Shown piece by piece: positions 1-11,699 of a stretch of DNA of 64,000 nucleotides. The stretch spans positions 73,301,163-73,365,162 of the forward strand of contig CM054177.1 in NCBI GenBank assembly GCA_028829895.1. The letters run 5' to 3'. This stretch comes from Sinotaia quadrata. Its lineage: Eukaryota; Mollusca; Gastropoda; Architaenioglossa; Viviparidae. Below the pieces are notes generated by a model, which had not been told where the DNA came from, did not search any database, and worked only from the letters and a program-made list of their open reading frames with translations. A program made the translations under genes and the position numbers. Every line of letters begins with the position of its first letter. Position 1 is the first letter of the stretch.

Positions 1-1539
1 ATCTGTGAAATTATATCAAAAGATTAATATTTACTGACATTTTCTATCAGTAAAGTTTTGAACAAGATTAATTACCACAAAACGAACTAGGTGAATGTAG
101 GCTACACTTTTATAAGTATTTATTAATTTCTAGGCTTAGTTAGAGATAGACGTGGTACGCCTTGAACTTGAAGTTGAAACATAGCACTATGTTATAAATA
201 ATTCATTAGTTATCATCATTAATTCTCTAATCATAACTCTGCACAAATATTCATTTAAACACGCATATTAAAAAAAAAAAACGTGTATGAAATGTTGACA
301 CCACACCTAACCTAAGCTATTTGAGAAATTAAAATGTACTTATTTAACCCCTCCTTGAGTGTCGTCACGAACGAGACAGAAATAGGAGATTGAGAAATGT
401 GCTGCTTCCTGTTACACAGGTGCGTTGACAACACATTCTTCTTCAAACAATTATGACTCTATAAAATTAACAATATGTAATTTCAAGCCAATTTAGTCAA
501 CAATTCTTATCAACAACTCACAATTTACAAGTTGGCCAAGAACTTGACAACGGGAGAGGTAGTCTTGTTTATTTATAGTATCGCCGCCATGATGGAATGT
601 GATCGCGTGCGCATACACACATACACAGGTTAAAGGTCGATCTTCCCTTTAAAATAACTCGATACATCAAACGCGGAATGAAAGACGATACCCCTACAGC
701 AATCGACGGAAAGGTCGAGTTGTTTTAAAACAAAATAAATCGCCAATTTCTGTGTGTATATGCCATTTTTTTTTTTTACTTTACTGAGAATTAGTTCATA
801 CTACACTCGACAAAACTGCTGATTAATTTGAATCTGTGATCACAACTTTGTGTTATATACTAAAGAGATCAGCTAGCAGACGAATAATTTTGAATCCGGG
901 TTGCTAGACTGGTCGGCATACAAGCTTTTTTTCCGGATTTAATATGACGGAAACATCACTACTTAATCTTGTTCTAATTGTATCAGTTCTACTCAGTCTG
1001 GATTTGTAATGGTTAACATAATTTTTATAGTGCGATTTTTTTTTTTTTATTGACACGTAACTTACGCATACTTCTTTCCTGCATAGTTTTGTGTTTTTGT
1101 TTTTGTTTTTAAACAATCTAAAACAAAAGGTGTGTTAATCTGTGATAACAATTGTGCTGTTCTTACTAATCAGGAATATGAGAACAATTTTCCGAACGCT
1201 TATAAGTCAGATGAATTTCTTAGAATGAATTTTATCAGTATATATGGTATTTAATGACCTACGACGATATGAAAAATGATACGAGAGTCAGCAAAAACAG
1301 AATTTACGAATCTAATTGATTTTTGTTAGTGAACTAAGAGTAAATTGAGAGAGAGTGTGTGTATGTTTCTGATAAAGTTAGTGTTGCATAAATTAGTACA
1401 CATATACCTACTTCATGTTTAGAGGGGTGGGGTAGGTGTGCGGGTGGGACAAAAAGCAGTCTCCTCCGACTTTATAAACATTTTAAAATTTGCAGTCGAG
1501 CTTATATTTAGAAATACTTTGTAATTTTTCAAAGAATCT
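1..1539. other. AT-rich non-coding stretch
   Basis: I see no supportable gene here. Short poly-A and poly-T runs occur near 270, 760 and 1040. No ORF shows coding character, because the open frames are short and full of Lys, Asn or Phe codons from AT-rich sequence. Confidence 0.5.
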
Positions 1540-1547
1540 TTTTAGAG

Positions 1548-1704
1548 CAGCCTTTCTCAACATTTTTTACGCTAGAAAAACTCTTTAAATAATGTTTAGA
1601 TCTCAGGGAACCGCTGCATAAAAATTACTGTATCTAAGATGCTTATTTTTTTTTTTAAATCACGATCTCTCTGGGAACCACTAGCGATATCTAATAGATC
1701 CCTG
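1548..1704. mobile_element. hAT-like non-autonomous element (MITE)
   Basis: The left end reads CAGCCTTTCTCAAC. The right end, read on the other strand, starts CAGGGATC. Both fit the CAG-type termini of hAT elements, and the left end resembles the CAG-TTTCTCAACCTTTTT ends common in Charlie-like elements. The flanks are TTTTAGAG at 1540-1547 and GTTTAGAG at 1705-1712, a 7 of 8 match, as expected for the 8-bp target duplication of hAT insertions. The interior (157 bp) has no coding capacity, and a T-run lies near 1650. The terminal repeats are poorly conserved beyond the first few bases, so this is an old copy. Class assignment rests on ends and duplication length. Confidence 0.55.
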
Positions 1705-2254
1705 GTTTAGAGGCTTATAAGCTATTAGAGTTACTATTGATAAAAGTCAAATTAATCCAGGTGTATGTAAATAAAATTATATTAATAATGTTTAAATTTA
1801 CAGTGGCAATTAATATTAAAGCCTACGTCAAATAAAGTGATTTTGTCGGACAGACCATAAATATAGTTTGTATACTATAATGACATTTCAGTTTTGTTTT
1901 CAAGCTAAGTTGAAAGTGAGGCAAAATTACTACTTTGAGCAAACAGATACCACCAATATAAAGTACAAATTCGTAAAAGAACAATAACTATCCAGTATGC
2001 ATTGAGGTTCTGGGATATGTTCAGATCAAGTGAACATCAGAATGAAAGTATAACACTTTACTAGATGAATAAGTCAGTTTTTGTATGTGTTTGCAAACAA
2101 AGCTAGAACAGCAGAAGTGGGACGCCAGTGGACCAAATAGGAGCTGAGTAGAATGACTGAAACTATCAACAAACAATACAAAGTGTATAACCAACTGACT
2201 GACCAATCAGAAGCATGGTTGATCAGTAATTACTCCGCATGTAATTGTAAGCTT

Positions 2255-2720
2255 CATGACGTTTAGCCTGTGGGCTGACTACTGATTTAATTAACTTGTG
2301 TGCCTAACTAACGATTAACCTGTAGACCAACTGATGATTATCTCGTGGGGTGACTAATGATTTGATTAGCTCATGGGGTTGACAGGAGATTATGGGCCTA
2401 AACGGTGAACAGGTAGTAGTTGACTAACGATACGTTTACCTTGTGGGCCTGACTGATGATTATCATGTGGGCTAATGGTTTGATTTGTTTCTGGGGATGA
2501 CAGGCGATTAGCTTGTGGGTTTGAACTGTGAATAGCTAGTGGGTTGACTAACGATTTGATTAGCTTATGGGCCTGACTGATGATTATCATGTGAGCTAAT
2601 GGTATGATTAGTTCTGGGGTTGACTAGCGTTTAGCTTGTGGACTTAAACTGAATTATGATTAGCTTGTGGGCGTGATTGATGACTTGATTAGACTGTGAG
2701 CATGAGTGACTGATTTACAC
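2255..2720. repeat. Degenerate minisatellite with 124-bp higher-order unit
   Basis: Diverged copies of a short unit built on GATTAGCTTGTGGGC and GACTGATGATTATC fill this stretch. A larger unit is visible: the block beginning TGGGCCTGACTGATGATTAT at 2444 recurs almost unchanged at 2568, a 124-bp period. Outer copies are more diverged. Confidence 0.7.
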
Positions 2721-2724
2721 TTTA

Positions 2725-3635
2725 TTGTTTTGTCTGCTTTGGCCATTAATTCAGCAGATTCAAGAGATCGTAAATCAGGAGAAAGAAATACAAATAAATC
2801 GACATCGGTTTAAAGAACGTTCAAATAAAACTTATTCTAGTAGTCTTAACAAACAAGCAACAACAAAATATAGCCCATTGAACATTGTGCCACTGAGCGT
2901 GGGACTGAGGCATCTATATCTCAGTTAAGGGGAAAATAATGAAGCAACTCTAAATATTCCAGCGAAATCAAAGCCCAAATGCTAAGATTAGGTGTGTAAA
3001 TATTCTTCGTACTTGATTTTTGCCCAGATTTAATGTAAAAAAAAAAATGTATTAGTCCTTAGCCTTCAAACCAGCACCCGTAAATCTAACAATAGCAACA
3101 AACAATAAGAACGGTTCACCTAACTTCACTCCGAACGGAACCTTTTATCACAGGCCTTGTGTTTACAACTGGAATATATTCATAATTAATACTTATTTAG
3201 AATCCATACTGAACGTGTTATGAGTATTTATTTACAACACAAACATTCGGAACCTTAGGTTTTTTTAGTTCTATGTGGGGGGGGGGGGAAGGATCTCCAG
3301 CAAACAAGAAAATACATCACTTGAACGATCATAGATCAGTTGAGGGTCACGGGTGCAATCATATTTAAGGGTCCCCCTTCATGAGTGACAAGCCAGTGAC
3401 AGGTCGGGGCAGCTTCCATTTGACATTCGGACTTAGATAGGTCAGACGCCCGATGGAACCCACATCTAAAGTCTTCTGTTTTTTTTCAGGGCCAGGCAGT
3501 AGACAGGGGACTAGGAGTGAATTAAAACAACAAGAGACCAACGTTTCCCCCACCCCAGTACTGTACACACCACTTGCTTCACCCCCACCTCGAGACAACC
3601 CCTTCACCTTCTTACCTCATGCTTGTTGATTCTGA
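2725..3635. other. Non-coding, no clear feature
   Basis: A G-run occurs at about 3278-3288. Short ORFs on both strands lack coding character. Nothing else is supportable here. Confidence 0.4.
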
Positions 3636-4420
3636 AACCTGAAATGGAGGGTGAATGAATACCACAGGTGGCCGCAAGATCAATCAGCTCCTTATAGATT
3701 TAAGAAGCTATTACAATCGAATCGATTATTATGGGAGCCACCTAATGACTACCACAGACATCCAATAGAAGTGTCTGAAGAAGTTAAAATATTCGCATTT
3801 ATGAAATCACAGATAGGAAATTCTAGGAAGATAAAAATGAAAGATGCTGATACACGGAGTCAATATCCAAAAAGTCCAACTACAACGACGGAAACTACCA
3901 CCAAAATGGAAAGAGAAACAAATGCTCTTATTTAGTAGGTAATTTTTCTAAAATAAAACAAAATTCTCCACAGACAGAAATAAACACGACGGATGAATCT
4001 TTGGCCCGGACACCAAGCAGTATTTCCAAAGACTCGGAAACTCAAGCCAAGCGAACACCAGGCATTATTTCCAAAGACTCGGAAACTCAAGCCAAGCCCA
4101 CAACAGCAACTCAGTATACATACACAAACTAAGCAATAGATGACAAAAGTCCCACCAAAGGAGAAAAGCAATCAAACCAGCTGAGCTTCAGTCAACAATG
4201 AGCTCCTCAAACCATTAGAGGATTTAATGGTAAGCTGTCCTCTACTACCACCACTACAGACTATAGCAGAATCAGACCGTGCTACAAAATTATGAAACCG
4301 GAAGTAAATACAGAAACTGATTTGCAGACAAAGAGCATTCCAAATACTTCACCAGGAGAATATTCGAAAGAGACGCAGATGGAAAAGAAAATAGAAACTG
4401 GGTGCAACAAAACACGATAA
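3636..4420 (+). pseudogene. Decayed Thr-rich coding segment, unrecognised
   Basis: Frame 3636-3935 is open and reads like protein, with an approximate internal repeat (EYHRWPQDQSAPYRF, later DYHRHPIEVSEE) and a Thr-rich tail. A change of frame follows. From 3971 a second frame stays coding-like to TAA 4418-4420, broken only by TAA at 4130-4132 and TGA at 4199-4201. Within it ISKDSETQAK is repeated twice about 48 bp apart. Later parts are Thr-rich (STTTTTDYSR) and Lys/Glu-rich. A possible acceptor (CTCCACAG, ending 3973) lies at the frame change, but the implied intron of under 40 bp is too short, so a frameshifted pseudogene is more likely. An expressed multi-exon gene is the alternative. I recognise no family. 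Confidence 0.35.
3999..4097 (+). repeat. Two-copy direct repeat, about 48 bp
   Basis: The block ATTTCCAAAGACTCGGAAAC with its CTCAAGCCAAG extension appears twice in tandem inside the decayed coding segment. Spacing is divisible by three, so the reading frame is kept across both copies. Confidence 0.75.
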
Positions 4421-4429
4421 AGATTTTTT

Positions 4430-4956
4430 TTTTTTTTTTAATGGTGAAGGTGAGTAACTAATGTATAGCTTATGTAAGTCAGGACTCAATAGTGTCAAGT
4501 TGATTTCTTGTGAAGAAGCAACATCTGCATTCGATGTATCTGTCAGTGTGTATGTTTTATTTCATACCTTGTCTGTCTCTTGTAATGATTTAATCTGTTG
4601 TTTGTAACAAGCACTTTAGCACCATGGTTATTAAGTGCTGTTCAGACGGTGACGTGCGTAAATAAAATATGTGTAACACAAATTAATTTTATTGGCTCGA
4701 CATTACTGACTATATTTTCACAGGTTGGGCGTTGACACTGACGAATGTCCTATTAACTAGTTGTGATCTAAGAAGAATGCCAATAAAGCTCATAAATACA
4801 GTGAGCTTTTCAGCGAAAATATACAGGCATTACAGGATATCACTTACTTTATAATTTATTCATCACGCCTGCTTGTAGAGAAATAATTTTACTGGATTAA
4901 TCTTTCTAAATCCAAAGAGTAACGACTCGCGTCAAATTGACGATATTTGCAAAGTA

Positions 4957-4993
<37 letters not shown>

Positions 4994-6320
4994 ATTAGAC
5001 CCCAAGGCGCCAATCTAATTAGCGACTTAAATTAGCGAGACGAGATCTGGCGACCACACTGTAATTAACAGACAGTTTAATGAAGTACACTACGCTTAAC
5101 TGAATACCTCATTAGTGATGATAATGCTGTATTTTTGCTGGTTAACACGAAACCTTTAGATCTGAGGTCACGATGGACCTTTTGAAGATGACTGAGAAGA
5201 GGATCAGCCATTCCGCTCGACTGTTCGCTGCAAACAATGTAAGAGCGTCTCAGCTGGCGGCAGCAGACACCACAGGAATGAACTCTGATGAATATCGTTT
5301 GGCTTGCCGGAGAATTTAGAGGGCGACTGGTTTCGCGGCATGCAACACTATGAACAATGGAATTCCGAAGCGAAGAAGCGGAATGCTTTAGTGATATTGA
5401 GGAAAATATCAATTCACAGTGAGACCCGGTTTTACCTTATAACACGTGTCTTGTTACTGTTGGTTCACCTCTAAAGATAGTTCCTGGCTTATGTTCACAG
5501 AAATGCATAGCTATGTTTTTGTGTAATGACGTCAGAGATGAGTTACGTACACAAATGTGCGTAAATTTAATTACGTATTGTCGAGTGAAATATGATGACG
5601 CGCGTATGTAAATGTGTGTATACGCACGTGTGTGAATGTGAGCGCGCGCATTGTAATTGTGGATTCGATCGATTGCTAATTAAGCACTGATCATACATAC
5701 ACTGATGGTAACACGATTGCACACGAAATCACTCAAATACACTCACTTTGCTCGAACATGATTTTTATTTATTTAAAAATGATTTTTATTTATTTATTTT
5801 TATATTATTTTTGTGTGAGTGGGTAAAAAAAAACAACCCAACATCTATATGCATTTTTGGCGGATGGTGACAATGCATATTTTTATAGCGCCTTGCTTCT
5901 GGCACCATTGGCCCCGTGATTGCTGTGCGTTTTGAAATGTGCAAATTAAGGTCATCGTGTTTTTATCAGTAAGACTTTTTGTGTTACCCCCAAAATACAT
6001 TAATTAATTAAAATAAATTTTACAAGAAAGTGTCTCTAAATACACCAGTTCACCACATTACAAAATTAAATTTGAGAGGATTCACTTTGTCGAGGTTTTA
6101 ACTTACGGAGAATTCACACAAACGACTGAGGAGCAGATGAAACAGCCGCAGAATCAGAAACAACAGACGTTATTCAGTTAATTTTTTGATCGATTGATTG
6201 CTTCTCTGCTTCACACTCACTTCGCTGATTTTGCAGAGGGGGTAACTTAAAGCAAAAAGCGCTTAATGGGAAAAACAAGCAGTGGAAGGTAACACTTTTA
6301 AGGGAGAGTTTCCGTGGCTG
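4430..6320. other. Mostly non-coding stretch with one small coding-like ORF
   Basis: It contains a (CA)n microsatellite at 4959-4992 and AT-rich DNA. A 48-codon + strand ORF at 5173-5319 (MDLLKMTEKRISHSARLF at its start) is unusually protein-like and lies in a locally GC-richer patch. The minus strand is also open over 5077-5412. Neither matches a family I know. Confidence 0.35.
5173..5319 (+). CDS. Small unrecognised ORF, 48 aa, doubtful
   Basis: ATG at 5173 opens a 48-residue frame ending in TAG at 5317-5319. It has mixed, non-repetitive composition with many Ala, Arg and Asp residues, unlike the Phe/Lys/Ile-rich chance ORFs around it. A GTAAGA donor-like site sits inside at 5239-5244, so it could be a fragment of an exon. 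No homology is recognised. It may equally be a fragment of an old transposable element or chance. Confidence 0.15.
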   Translation: MDLLKMTEKRISHSARLFAANNVRASQLAAADTTGMNSDEYRLACRRI

Positions 6321-6322
6321 AG

Positions 6323-6583
6323 TGACATCGAACAACAGTTGTCGAGTGATAATTTTAGTGTAGGTCAAACCCATGTACTGGCTAGCTCGGGACATCGAAC
6401 AGTTGTCGAAGTGATACTTTTAGTGTAAGTCAAACCCATGTACTGGCTAGCTCGGGACATCGAACAGTCGTCGAAGTGATACTTTTAGTGTAAGTCAAAC
6501 CCATGTACTGGCTAGCTCGGGACATCGAACTGTTGTCGAAGTGATAATTTTAGTGTAAGTCAAACCCATGTACTGGCTAGCTC
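6323..6583. repeat. 65-bp minisatellite, 4 copies
   Basis: The unit runs GACATCGAAC..GTTGTCGAAGTGAT..TTTTAGTGTAAGTCAAAC..CCATGTACTGGCTAGCTCGG. Anchor CCATG occurs at 6371, 6436, 6501 and 6566, an exact 65-bp period. Copies two to four are nearly identical. Confidence 0.92.
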
Positions 6584-6589
6584 GAATGC

Positions 6590-8571
6590 GCTGGTCAGTT
6601 TTAACACCGCGCAACGGGTACAGAACGTAATAATTTTTTAATTTATGTTTCAAGTTATTAGTTTTAAGTCACAACTCTTCCGAGATTTACAGTGAATCTC
6701 TTTCTCTCTGATGCACTGTCTCTTTCTGAATCGATTAAAATCAAGCAAACAGACAAATCAGTAAAAAGTCTTTAATTTCTAGTCTAAAGGTACAATTTTT
6801 CAAGTAAATTCCTGAAACGTCCCTGACCCCCCCCCAAAAAAAACAAACAAAAATAAAACAAACAAACAAACAAACAATAAAGCAAAAGACAAAATCACCA
6901 CCACCACCCGAAAAAAAAACACAAGAAAAAACACAAGAAAAAAACCACACACACATAAAAAACCACACAAACCCCCCCCACAAAAATATGTTAAGATTTA
7001 AGAGCACTGAAGTTAATGTTAAGGGCACTACTACAGACAAATTGTTTGTTACAATGGCAGTACTTCCAGAATAATGCCGTCTGCAATTACTTTGAACGCA
7101 AAATGTTTAATGGTTTAACTCTCCTGATATATGTTTAATAATCTAAATCTCTTGAAATGTATTTAATGGTTTGACTCTCCTGAAATATGTTTAATGGCTG
7201 TTGTATTCCACCATTTTACTCTTACAGCATAAATAGACTCTTTCTCGGAATGAAATTAGTATCACCGGACAAAATTGTAATCGAAAAAATTATCGAACAA
7301 AATCGTTATAATCGATAAAAATTTGAACGATGAATTCATGAATTAATCCTTAAAATGTGCAGCACCATGAGAGAGGGCGCTGGGTGGGGTGGGGGTGGTG
7401 TAGACAAATCCTAATAATTAAAATTGTTCTTTTTGTATACGAAATACCTGTACCACAAACCAAAATTATCCGTGTTAGTTCGGGGGAAAAGACAAAAACA
7501 AAAGTGAAAGCAATTTGGGGAGGAAAATAAAAGCCACTACTCCCAATTCCCGGCAAAATACAAAAAGAGATATAATTGAAAGGCAATGGCAGATAAGTAC
7601 AACTTCTACAAGTATGACTTTGGAACCGATACACATGACGCCTGCTTTTCCTGTGTACCTCGTCACTGCTAAGCGTGACTTTACCGGTCATCACGAGAAC
7701 GCAGGACTGCTACAGTGCAGACTGTTGTTTTCTCAGTAAAGGGAGCTTATTCCGCACAGTGGGCACTTGTGTCTGAGTTCAAAAACAGTTTAAAACTCTG
7801 TTTGGTGTATTCAGTCAGTCTCCTTATTCAAAGGTGGGTAGGTTACGTTAATTTCACACAGTGCGGACTTGTGCCTGAAATAAAAGACACATTAAGTGCG
7901 ATGCCAGTTATCTATCTGTTTTGCCCCGTTAAAGTAGCGATATTGAGCAGTCCGCCTGGTGTGGTCGCAACCCCAGTGTGGGGAACCAAAGCCATACACA
8001 GAACGTCTAATCGACGGACGTTTTACTTTTGAAAGACCTTTGAGCTGAATCAATGTTAACGAAACACAGCCACTCTTATAAGAAACCTAGAGGAGGGAGG
8101 GGGTGTTAGGATCAGAGTTGGGCAAAAGATTAGGGTCCGATTTTCCACCTCTTTCAGAGTTATATGAAGCTATACATCTTGGAAGTTGAGTGCATAAAAA
8201 ATAAGAAAATTTAAAACTCCTCGATTAGACTGAACCCTGTCGTAGATTCGAAGTGACCCAAATTTTGCTGGCACTTGCCTGCCATGATCATGAGTACCAT
8301 AGCCTGCTGAATAAGTACATGGATGTATATGCATACTTTTGCGGTTGCTGAGCCCATACGATTAAGGTAACATTACAATAAAATATTTAAGTACCTTTTT
8401 TTTTTTTAAAGTACAGAGGAGAAGAATAAAATTTTAAAGGAAAACATTAAACCACAAAATGACATTACGGGTGACAGCGGGTGTGGTTGAGTTGTCACAC
8501 TTACAATCGAATTACTTCATTAATAAAATTAAACCATTCTTTGATGTTATGTAGAATTCAGCTAAGCAAGT

Positions 8572-8606
<35 letters not shown>

Positions 8607-8970
8607 ACATCTGTATAATTCTTCGAGATAACAGTGCATTTGATTGATTTATTTTTGTAGATTAATTTTAGCGAAGCGAAAACTCCAGGTGTTCAAAAAC
8701 GTGTGTTGGCCGTGTTACGTAATCAGTGGTTGTAAATCATTGAAACATTTTTAACATTGCGCCAGTCTTTTCATAAATTTTAAAACACTATCAAGACGAA
8801 TTTTTCTTCTTTGGAATATGAGTTACTTCCCTTGTTAATGGGACAAGCAAGCGACTATCTGAGGTAGACAAAAGCCAGTCTTTGTTACGTTGAAAGGCTG
8901 AATAAAGTGCAACAGAGCATTCGTCACTCTGCGTTGGCTTCACACACTTTGAAAAAATTGAAACCTGCAA
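6590..8970. other. Non-coding with A/C-only tract and simple repeats
   Basis: From about 6826 to 6985 the + strand is almost purely A and C, a strand-asymmetric low-complexity tract; its minus-strand ORF is an artefact. A (CA)n tract lies at 8572-8602. Two diverged blocks of about 45 bp near 7752 and 7856 (GCACAGTGGGCACTTGTGTC and CACAGTGCGGACTTGTGCC) resemble an old duplication. No gene is supported. Confidence 0.4.
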
Positions 8971-8999
8971 TAATTATTTTGATTGCCTCATAATAAAGG

Positions 9000-9060
9000 G
9001 CACAGTGGTAAAAGCACTAAATCCGGTTTCTCATCAGTCACCACCTCCTGCTTTCACCCT
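9000..9060 (+). mobile_element. Possible SINE head fragment
   Basis: GGGCACAGTGGTAAAAGCACT at 8999-9019 resembles the A-box half of tRNA-derived SINEs. No convincing B box follows at the right distance, so this is tentative. Confidence 0.2.
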
Positions 9061-9647
9061 CACCCTGCTCTTCAACCTTTTAAAATAAATGAAAAAGAAA
9101 CAAACGTACAGCAGAAGTGGGGCCGGGGTAGACGGGCAGATAATTTTTATCGTTTTACACGAAGAAGAGTTCAAGCTCGACAACTTCCGGCTATAAACTT
9201 CAGAGTCGTCACCCTCTCTTATAGCCACTCATGCTGTTGGATAAGAAAAGGATGGCGGGATTGGGTGGGGAGTCAGCAGTGTGAACAGCTCTTAATTAAT
9301 ACGCTTTAATAAATCCTAACCGCACTTGATGAATGTACTGTAAATACTCTCAGTCATGCTAGGGGAGACAGCAGAATTTCTCAGCGCGCCACAGTTATCT
9401 CAACTGCCGCTTTTAACGCCATCGTACTGAGACGTTCATGTATACTGTGTTTATTTCTCTTCGCGTGCACGGCTTTATGGTACTTTGTAGTCTGAGTGGC
9501 GAGTCCTTTACAGTTGTTAGCTATCAGCCAAGCACAAAGCCTCAGGGACGAAATTTTATGGGGAAGCCAGTGGCGTAATTAGTGTTGTCAGACTGATGTT
9601 TACGACAAACTACTGATAAAGTGTAATGTTGGATTTACCCTCTAAGT

Positions 9648-9790
9648 ATGTTGGTGTGTGCGTGTGCGTGTGAGTGAATTCTTTGGCGGGCGTGCGCGAA
9701 TGCATGTGTGTCGCGCGCATTTGTTATGCGTGCGTGAATGTGTGTCGTGCGCGTGTGTATGTCACGCGTGCGTGCGTGAATGTGTGCTTT
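9648..9790. repeat. GTGCGT-rich low-complexity tract
   Basis: Alternating purine-pyrimidine sequence built from GTGTGC, GTGCGT and GCGCG. It could adopt Z-form DNA. ORFs through it on both strands are compositional artefacts. Confidence 0.7.
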
Positions 9791-9858
9791 ATGGATGCTT
9801 CCCGGCGATGCCGCGAAGTGCAAAGGAAAGCGTACGCACTCTAGATAGATGATGGTAA

Positions 9859-9954
9859 AGATCGACACACGTAATGCGTTCTACAGCAATTGTTACAAAA
9901 TGTCATAGATCGACACACGTAATGCGTTCTACAGCAATTGTTACAAAATGTCAT
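9859..9954. repeat. 48-bp direct repeat, 2 copies
   Basis: AGATCGACACACGTAATGCG through TGTCAT is present twice in tandem, starting at 9859 and 9907, with no visible difference between the copies. Perfect identity implies a recent duplication. Confidence 0.92.
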
Positions 9955-10339
9955 ATGTGCACGCATAGTTCACTTCAGTATGCATGCGATTTTATGTTTT
10001 CATGATTGTTGTCACGATGAATTATTTTTGTTTTAGAATTCGATACGTGTGAATCATAAAGCGTGGAGTTGTTCCGATTGTGTGGATGTGCGTACTTGCA
10101 ATCCATCTGTGATGGCACTCGCTAACTATTCATTATTATCAATATTTATCCTTAATAATTAATAACAATATTAATACTGGTGGGAGGGTCCATATTTATG
10201 CTAGCTCTAATTAGACGACTCTTCTCTAATCCCCACCTGGAGGATCAGTGTGGCACTTCAGAATATATTTATATTATATACTTGTGTTTATGTAGAGATG
10301 TACTATGTGAATAGACTTTTATTTCTACAAATGTTTGAA

Positions 10340-11055
10340 CTAAGCTGCACACATGTAGTGTGCTAACACTTGACATTGTTTGATATGATGTATTTATTTT
10401 ACCATGTGGGTATCAGTCTAATAAATACTGTTGACGGAAATTGTAAGCAGAGGATGGATGTACGACAGAATGGAGTTAAACTGTGATGAACAGGAAACTT
10501 AGGTTTGCTCCTTAATTATATTTTGCAGTGAACACGTGGCCTTTTGACTTTCAAGGTTTGAGTTTGAGTTTCAAGTTTGGAGTTTCAGCTTTCAAGTTTC
10601 CAGTTACCCTTCACGTGTTCACCGGTCATAAATTTTATCAACCCAGGTGCGGGAACGTCTGTTGCGGATGTGTACGCTAAAGAGTACGCTATACACTTTG
10701 ATGTATATGCTGGATACATCAGGAGAATTTTGGTACAATGACGTTACCAGAATTACTTTAATCATCATGTTCTGCTTGAAGGAACTCACATGGTGAGGAG
10801 AGTGCTGAAGTTCATCCGAGAATATAACAGTACGTCAGTGCTTTCCCCTCTAGTAACGGGAGACTGGTTTTGACACGGACATTGTGACATTGATAACTCC
10901 ATTTCTATTCTCTGATAGGACTAACCTGCAATTTTATTGACTCTCATGTTGAATTGTAATTATATTTTTATATATAAGACTGAAACGTAGATCTTATCCA
11001 AATGTGAGTTCGTGGAATATTGATGTCAAGTAATCGATTTCATTGTAAATTGTGT
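10340..11055. repeat. Dispersed repeat, copy A
   Basis: Aligns by eye with 11700-12500 over its whole length. Shared landmarks are GCTAACACTTGACATTG near 10362, a TTATATTTTGCAG block near 10526, CTGCTTGAAGGAAC at about 10772, and GTGGAATATTGATGTCAA near 11012. Copies differ by many substitutions and indels. No coding signal or termini were found, so its class is unknown; a non-autonomous transposable element is likely. Confidence 0.6.
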
Positions 11056-11699
11056 GGCAAGGTGGGTTTAAGCGATCATTTCCAAATCTTTAATCCTTCT
11101 AATCCCATCCGCGACGGGTCTTTGTTGATTGCAGTAGAGAAACTAGGTCAAACCTCAAGAACAATACTCATTAAATACTCTATTTATTCTGTCCCTGGGT
11201 GTCATCCGTTCAGAAATTCTTACCCTATTTGCAAGTTCGAACACTTCTTAAGACTGATAAGTTTCCTGCCCCCCACACATCTCCATTACTCAGGGGGAAA
11301 CACTTCCCAAAATATGTAATGACTGGCTTTTAATATAATCAAAGTTTAGCTCCCACCCCCTAAGCTACATATCTCCTTCCTAACTGAAAACACGGAAGTG
11401 GTTAACAGTTAACAATGAATTTATTCAATGTTACGAATAAGATTAACATGTGCAAACAAACAAAAGTAGTCATAAGGTAATAATAACAGAAAGACAATAA
11501 AATGGTTTATCAAATCCGGATTTAAATTCTTATTAAGCAATTAACAGAACTCTCACCAAGAATACTAAATTGTTCGTGAGATCTCATACATTGACAGAGA
11601 TATAAAGTCTTTTAGAGTCTCTTGCACTTCATTAATTCATCAAATCATATAAAGTATTTTGTTACAGATCACGGTTTATGGTTGTGGAATTAGAAATCA

